Shown here one piece after another: positions 62,138 to 64,000 of a DNA stretch of 64,000 nt. Each line of letters begins with the position of its first letter. The first letter of the stretch is position 1. The position numbers and the translations under genes were made by a program. Source of the stretch: Tremella fuciformis. Lineage: Eukaryota; Basidiomycota; Tremellomycetes; Tremellales; Tremellaceae. Under the pieces are notes generated by a model, which was not told the DNA's origin, did not search any database, and was given only the letters and a program-made list of their open reading frames with translations. The stretch is taken from positions 8,556,001-8,620,000 of the forward strand of contig CP136490.1 in NCBI GenBank assembly GCA_032768795.1, read 5' to 3'.

Positions 62138-62646
62138 ATGGTCGCCATCGAGAAAGTCATTCACAATGACAAGCATGTCATGAAGCCCCATAACAGTCTG
62201 TCGCGACGAAAACGACGAGAGGGGTTCAGCTCACCCAGCAGGTGCCGCCGTGAAGACTGGCAACCTGCTGTTCTGCTCGGGACAGGTCGGCCACGGCGAG
62301 GTCGGACAAGCGACTGTGGGTCGTCGAAAAGAGGATGACGCCGAGCTGACGTGACAGACAGACGCCCTGGCCAACTTGAAAGAGGTCCTCGAGCTCGGCG
62401 GATCCTCCCTGGACAAGGTCGTAAAGTTCAACAGTAGGCTCTGAGCGCTCTTGAAGTACTGGTCACGCTAATTTGGCAGTCTTCATCGGCAACATGCACG
62501 ATTTTGCGGCAATGAACAAGGCGTTCGTTGCTTTCCTCCCGGAGGGCCCGAAGCCCGCGCGTACATGCGTTCAGCCGGCCGTCTTGCCCGGTTTTGACAA
62601 GAATCCCGCTGCATCCGTCGAGATTGAGTGCATCGCCGAGCTTTGA
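62138..62646 (+). CDS. RidA (YjgF/YER057c/UK114) family protein
   Basis: Small enamine/imine deaminase family member; RidA hydrolyses reactive 2-iminoacids from pyridoxal enzymes, and relatives act in catabolic operons. Start at 62138 (MVAIEKVIHNDKHVM). The first intron is only 34 nt (A-GTCTGT..GGTTCAG) and joins KPHNT to HPAGAAVKTGNLLFCSGQVG, the family core. Two further introns lead to TDALANLKEVLELGGSSLDK, VVKFNIFIGNMHDFAAMNKA, and RTCVQPAVLPGFDKNPAASV with the conserved Arg of RidA in PARTC. It ends EIECIAEL. Located among an aldolase and an oxygenase, it may process an imine intermediate (inference). Confidence 0.83.
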
Positions 62647-62902
62647 GAGATGATTCACCATTCATAGCATAGCATGCATTTTTCGACGTCAAATGTGTAC
62701 GATACCGCGCCTCATGTGCTTGACCATCTAGGATAGTCTCGAGGCAGATATCATCGAAAAAGGACGATGGCTTATGGCTCCCAAATGAACTGCTGCGACT
62801 ACCCACCGCCTGGCAAGTCCGCGTGGTGCCGCATGTAAGCCTTCGACTACATGGATCACTTCGATGCATCTGGGCTGTACAATACCATCACGACCGCAAC
62901 AA

Positions 62903-64000
62903 TCATGCCGGCTGCAAGACGCGCACCCCCATGTTGTACACTTCGAGCATTTTCACACCATCGAGCATGACTTCCTTGAACTCTGGAGCATCGGTCGGAT
63001 GGCGGGTGTTGACGATGGAGATTTCCCTCCATTCTTTGTTGGTCGGCACCTGCACTTGTCAGCACTGGCCGGTGAAGACATCAGGAAAGACTGACCGGCA
63101 CACCCTTGTTCCGCAACTCTCGGAACTCCTTGTACGCGCCTTGCGATTCAAAGCATCCTTCGCGCTTCAAGAGAGGCGATTCTGATGATCAGCTTGCCCA
63201 GTCAATCGGGTCGACTTGCTCACCCCATGCCGGCTCCATTCGGAGATCGCCCTTGCTGCCATTGAAAGCAACAATCGACAAGCGCTCGAAGGTGGCTTGT
63301 GAAGGAGGTGGATAGTGGACACGGTGACGTGTGGCTCGGAAGTGGCCACCGGACACGACTGACGGTAAGAATTGATCTCTCGAAGAGGTTTGACGCACGC
63401 TCAAGGGTGTCACCGATGTTGATCACCAGCGACCCAGGGTTGTACTTTACATATCGCCAGATGGAATCTCTTCCCCAAATCTGCAAACATGTGACGGGCA
63501 CCGAGAAGAGGAGAGTGGTTGTGCCGAAATCCCTGCAGGTCAGCACTGTCCAGAGTCTTTTGAGCCGTCACACACGTGTGTCCGAACATGCGGAGGTTCT
63601 CGCCCATCTTTTCCTCATGCTTGAAGGGCAGGAAGAGTGCGTGGCGCAGGTATCCCTCGTTGATCGGACCGGCATGTGACTCTACGTTGTCCCAGAGGTA
63701 GTCATCGGGCATCTCCAAGACACGCGAAAGAAGTTTAAGCAGGCGTCGGTTCACGGAGCGGGTAAGGTATTCGGCAAATGATGTGATCTCGTCCATGAAA
63801 GGGTGAATGCAAGTGGGGACCTTGTCGAGGGATTTAAACTCTTCGTCGTAAAAGTTGAATTGGCATATACCGTCGTAGTTGCCCTTCTTCGTCTGCAAAC
63901 TGTCAGCTTGTGCGGTAAAGCAACAACAAGGGGACGCACGCGCCATCCGAAGGGCGGCTTGTAACCGGCGTACAGGCCGCCCTGAGGGTCCCAGTGCAGC
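62903..64000 (-). CDS. 2-oxoglutarate/Fe(II)-dependent oxygenase, IPNS-like (5' end beyond window)
   Basis: Non-haem iron oxygenase of the isopenicillin-N-synthase-like superfamily. The window edge cuts the N-terminus; the visible part begins LHWDPQGGLYAGYKPPFGWR, then a 40-nt intron. Next: KKGNYDGICQFNFYDEEFKS, HAGPINEGYLRHALFLPFKH, and FGHT joined to DFGTTTLLFSVPVTCLQIWG, giving the HxD iron ligands. SLVINIGDTLERASN precedes an intron, after which HRVHYPPPSQATFERLSIVAF supplies the second His and the RxS-like 2OG site in a shifted form. The C-terminus GVKMLEVYNMGVRVLQPA ends at 62905-62903. Convergent with the RidA gene. Likely hydroxylates or desaturates a small molecule; substrate unknown. 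Confidence 0.82.

Noticed and set aside
10491..64000. Secondary-metabolite (PKS/NRPS/terpene) cluster.
   Set aside because: Transporters, oxidoreductases and regulators are present but no backbone synthase of any kind is found; the content is catabolic.
1..64000. tRNA, rRNA, riboswitch or CRISPR elements.
   Set aside because: No cloverleaf with A/B boxes, rRNA motif or spaced direct-repeat array was recognised by reading; a covariance-model search was not possible here.

Overview
The window is eukaryotic and reads as the chromosome of a basidiomycete yeast, most likely a tremellomycete (Trichosporonales or a close relative). This rests on style: densely packed genes on both strands, many very short GT-AG introns (mostly 40-50 nt) with a CTGAC/CTGAT branch site only a few bases before the 3' AG, five Zn2Cys6 regulators and a large MFS transporter load. 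No bacterial, organellar or viral genes, no CRISPR array and no RNA gene could be supported.

Layout. 1-83 is the 3' end of a repeated element. 0.2-9.7 kb: an APN1-type AP endonuclease, a membrane-anchored haem-oxygenase-like iron protein, a regulator with its zinc cluster near the C-terminus, and a GIT1/PHS-type permease. 10.5-21.0 kb (all minus strand): a DHA1 drug-type MFS, an SDR with a mitochondrial-type leader, a flavin monooxygenase, a D-2-hydroxyacid dehydrogenase and a Zn2Cys6 regulator, an oxidative catabolic group. 21.2-28.7 kb: an intron-free ADP-ribosylglycohydrolase-family enzyme divergent from an alpha-glucoside-type MFS, an alpha/beta hydrolase carrying a 4-nt frameshift, and a transaldolase-family enzyme. 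28.9-45.4 kb: formamidase, Zn2Cys6 regulator, second SDR divergent from an UNC93-like MFS, a metal amidohydrolase, a class-C beta-lactamase-like serine hydrolase split by the repeated element, a 2-oxoadipate dioxygenase/decarboxylase (HglS/DUF1338) with an apparent frameshift, and another Zn2Cys6 regulator. 46.2-55.3 kb: sugar porter divergent from an HSL-type alpha/beta hydrolase, a DHA2-type MFS, and a second sugar porter. 55.7-64 kb: Zn2Cys6 regulator, GH1 beta-glucosidase divergent from an HpcH/HpaI aldolase, a RidA protein, and a 2OG-Fe(II) oxygenase running off the right edge.

How they may work together (inference). The region looks like adjoining accessory catabolic clusters, each with an importer, hydrolases or oxidoreductases and its own zinc-cluster regulator: an amide/lactam-type nitrogen and carbon cluster at 28.9-45.4 kb and a glycoside-use cluster at 53.2-64 kb. 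The most unusual single item is a 685-bp non-autonomous element at 39280-39964 with the architecture of a non-canonical Helitron (Helentron/HINE type): an inverted repeat near its 5' end matched by one set back from its 3' end, a 3' hairpin, a CTAG terminus, and insertion at T^T inside the serine hydrolase gene. A second unusual item is an 8-nt microexon that supplies part of the zinc-binding motif of the regulator at 18-21 kb. Several other genes carry lesions or GC-AG introns, which suggests fast-evolving, possibly subtelomeric DNA.
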